A DNA stretch of 64,000 nt from contig NC_063150.1 of assembly GCF_020921035.1 (NCBI RefSeq), positions 34,829,826-34,893,825 of the forward strand, read 5' to 3'. Under the pieces are notes generated by a model. The model saw nothing but the letters and a program-made list of their open reading frames with translations. It made no database searches and was not told the origin of the DNA. Origin of the DNA: Rhodamnia argentea (taxonomy: Eukaryota > Streptophyta > Magnoliopsida > Myrtales > Myrtaceae). The position numbers and the translations under genes are program-made. This document shows, in pieces, positions 61,985 to 64,000 of the stretch. Position 1 is the stretch's first letter, and every line of letters starts with the position of its first letter.

Positions 61985-62010
61985 CAGAGAGAGAGAGAGA
62001 GAGAGAGAGG
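61985..62010 (+). repeat. GA microsatellite abutting the SDH2-3 start codon
   Basis: An AG/GA run of about 12 units lies directly before the ATG at 62011. It also keeps the frame open upstream, so a longer in-frame start at 61810 exists on paper. Confidence 0.85.
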
Positions 62011-63908
62011 ATGTGGAGGAGCTTGTTTCGCCACGTCTACGAGAAAGCAGGTGGGTTATTAGAGCTGGGCAAGAAGGAGGCGTCGCAGAAGTTCCCAGTT
62101 CTTGAAGACCGCCCAGCGGGGCGACGACATGCAGAGCAAGCGATGGAGACGTTCGAGACGATCGAGAAGAAGAAGGGAGCGACGGTGAAGGAGTTTCGGA
62201 TCTATCGGTGGAGCCCCGACTTGACCGCCTGTGGTCCTATGGTGAACCACTTTTCTCTCCCCTCTCATGTCGACCTACGGACATACTGCGTTCCAGACAA
62301 TGATTTTATTTTCATTTTCATTGATTATAGACATAGATTATTGTGTACGATGATTTTATTTTCAATGATTGATTATTTCAAGCGATACAAGTTTCATTTT
62401 AGAAAAACAGGCAATAATGTTCAAAATCTCGAACGGTCCGTCGAACGGAAGGGAAATGTCGGAATTTTCGTTACCACCATCACCTTGCCCTAGCATGCAA
62501 TGGTGAATTCACCTGCCAACCTCGTCTCGTGAACCGAACGCGCTAAAATTTTCCCGCTCCATAAATTTGATCCACTCCATTTATATTGCCATACGTTCTT
62601 CGAATTCCATGTGACGGACGACTCGATATGACGGTGGGCGACGTTTGGTGGCGCGTGCAGGTGTTGGATGCACTTCAGAAGATAAAAGCGGAGGACGACT
62701 CGACGCTGACCTACAGGAGGTCGTGTAGGGAAGGGATATGCGGGTCGTGCGCCATGAACATCGACGGGACCAACACCGTGGCTTGTCTCAAGCCCATCGA
62801 CGCGGACACTTCGAAGCCCACTACGATCACTCCACTCCCGCACATGTATGTCATCAAGGACCTCGCCGTCGATCTCACCAACTTCTATCGGCAGTACAAG
62901 TAAGCCATCCGGCGATAATCAAGCTCCCTAATTTGTGGTACATAGTCGCGAATTTATTCATGTCATTATGTGGGATGTTCAGAATTTTAGAACACGGCAG
63001 AGTCTGAGGCCGGTCAAAATGGTCATTCTTCGAATCATAAGTACATTGCTTGTGGATTTTATCGGTCATTCCACCACAGGAATGTATGGTGGTGATTAAG
63101 TTGTTCTTATTCAATCATGTGAATCGGAAAGGCGAAGGGTGCACGGTCGTCTTTTAGGCTTCGATTCCGTGCAAATGGGTGGAATAGGTTTCCCTTTGCC
63201 TTGAGACAGGTCAATCGAGCCGTGGCTTAAGACGAGACGTCTGTCGGAAGATGGTCGGGAATACCGGCAAACTCCGGCGGAAAGAAAGAGATTGGACAGG
63301 CTTTACGAATGCATATTATGCGCGTGCTGCAGTAGTTCGTGCCCGTCCTATTGGTGGAATCCGGAAGAGTTCTTGGGACCGGCCGCGCTTCTCCAAGCAT
63401 ATAGATGGATATGTGACAGGTAAGACCATATTCTCCTTTCGGTTCCAAGGCATCATATTTTCTTGTCAAAAATGGTAATCGTTGTGTCGTCCTGGTAGCC
63501 TTGTCAATAAACCGGTTGTGCATCCGGCATGTCGCATTCGACTTTTGAGGTTTTCAATATGAGTTTGGCATGTTTCGCCGGAACTCGAATTTGAAGTTAA
63601 CCTATGTGGGAGCTGGGATAAATCAAGCAATGCCTCTTGTTATCAATCGGTGTGGTAAAAGTATCTGTCAAGTCTTTCTTAGTGCAACAACTAGATGATA
63701 TTGGTGTCCCTTCTTTGGCAGCCGAGACGAATTCGCCGACCAGCGACTCCAGGCACTAACGGAGGACCAAAAGAGGTTGTACGGATGCAGGACGATAAAG
63801 AATTGCACCAAGACCTGTCCGAAAAGCCTCGATCCCGCCGGTGCTATTCACAAGATGAAGGCCCGGCATTTGCTTTCGGTGCCGGTCGAGAAGGCCGAGA
63901 GCCGCTGA
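62011..63908 (+). CDS. Succinate dehydrogenase iron-sulfur subunit, SDH2-3-like (4 exons)
   Basis: This is the iron-sulfur subunit of mitochondrial complex II, passing electrons from succinate oxidation to ubiquinone. The exons are 62011-62241, 62661-62899, 63210-63419 and 63722-63908, all GT-AG, totalling 867 bp (288 residues). The 2Fe-2S ligands are in [10 protein letters not shown] and NTVAC, the 4Fe-4S ligands in [12 protein letters not shown], and the 3Fe-4S ligands in CRTIKNC and TCP. The N-terminus [14 protein letters not shown] fits a mitochondrial presequence. The four-exon structure, the late-embryo-type sequence (for example [26 protein letters not shown]) and the position near a VQ gene fit SDH2-3 rather than SDH2-1/2. 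Exon 1 lacks about 14 residues of the ferredoxin domain, reading [13 protein letters not shown] where the family has some 14 extra residues before the final part. The rest is conserved, so activity is possible but not assured. Confidence 0.9.
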
Positions 63909-64000
63909 GCAAGTAAAGTGTTCTGGAGCCATCGCAATCCCATCTTTATCCGATGTCAATGGATGGATCGTTTGGTTGTTTCAAGCTCATCCTGTAAATT
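63909..64000. other. 3' flank of SDH2-3
   Basis: Presumed 3' UTR, cut by the window end. Confidence 0.4.

Larger units (their letters stand above)
55226..62010. other. Gene-poor DNA with MITE debris and SDH2-3 promoter
   Basis: No gene was found over 6.8 kb. Short inverted-repeat debris of the TCCTAAACC family lies at about 59840-60110. A CCGAACCGAACCGAA-type repeat lies at about 61035-61100. The last few hundred bases before 62011 are the SDH2-3 promoter, in which a CATGCA word (61880-61885) and an ACGT core (61871-61874) are visible. A GA repeat runs up to the start codon (61985-62010). Confidence 0.4.

Noticed and set aside
61810-62010. Upstream in-frame start for SDH2-3
   Set aside because: The extra 67 codons include low-complexity His and GA-repeat-encoded Glu/Arg runs, and the ATG at 62011 gives a normal mitochondrial presequence.

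Overview
This is plant nuclear DNA, most likely from a woody core eudicot. The protein-coding genes have many introns and AT-rich intergenic DNA between them, and non-autonomous DNA transposons are common. The flavour of the repeats reminds me of Myrtaceae (Eucalyptus and relatives), but that is an impression from memory and could not be checked here. There are no bacterial-style operons, CRISPR arrays or rRNA genes, and I identified no tRNA gene.

Layout. Positions 1-5.8 kb are intergenic and hold a 1.49-kb Mutator-like element with a perfect 9-bp target-site duplication (TSD). Positions 5.83-22.15 kb (minus strand) hold a complete peroxisomal full-size ABC transporter, ABCD1 (PXA1/CTS/PED3). 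I reconstructed 25 exons, which sum to 1344 codons plus a stop. Its intron 11 carries a decayed 4.3-kb Copia retrotransposon in antisense orientation, with very short LTRs and a 5-bp TSD. Positions 22-30 kb are repeat-rich and contain two TIR elements of almost equal size (984 and 991 bp) with GC-rich interiors, plus debris of a plant-mobile-domain-type protein. Positions 30.3-33.1 kb hold a broken MORF (organellar RNA-editing factor) gene followed by a partial second copy. Positions 35.6-42.1 kb hold a head-to-head pair of MFS transporters of the UNE2-like family. The minus-strand copy is intact (517 codons) and the plus-strand copy is interrupted by one in-frame TAA. Positions 44.9-48 kb contain a MULE-type MITE, a hAT-type MITE and a Pack-MULE-like element, each with a TSD. 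Positions 49.3-50.8 kb (minus) hold a single-exon VQ-motif gene. Positions 51-62 kb are gene-poor. Positions 62.0-63.9 kb (plus) hold a four-exon SDH2-3-type gene for the iron-sulfur subunit of succinate dehydrogenase, with an in-frame 14-residue gap in the N-terminal ferredoxin domain.

The genes do not form one pathway, but two of them concern lipid use and respiration in seeds. ABCD1 imports fatty acyl substrates into peroxisomes for beta-oxidation, and SDH2-3 is a seed-type subunit of complex II. VQ next to SDH2-3 recalls Arabidopsis At5g65170/At5g65165, and ABCD1 near a VQ gene recalls the end of Arabidopsis chromosome 4, so the window probably preserves old microsynteny. I found no wholly new system. 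The strongest novel observations are the antisense Copia in ABCD1, the probable GC-AG intron, the MFS pair with one nonsense allele, the SDH2-3 gap, and several TSD-supported non-autonomous transposons, one carrying what looks like captured coding sequence.
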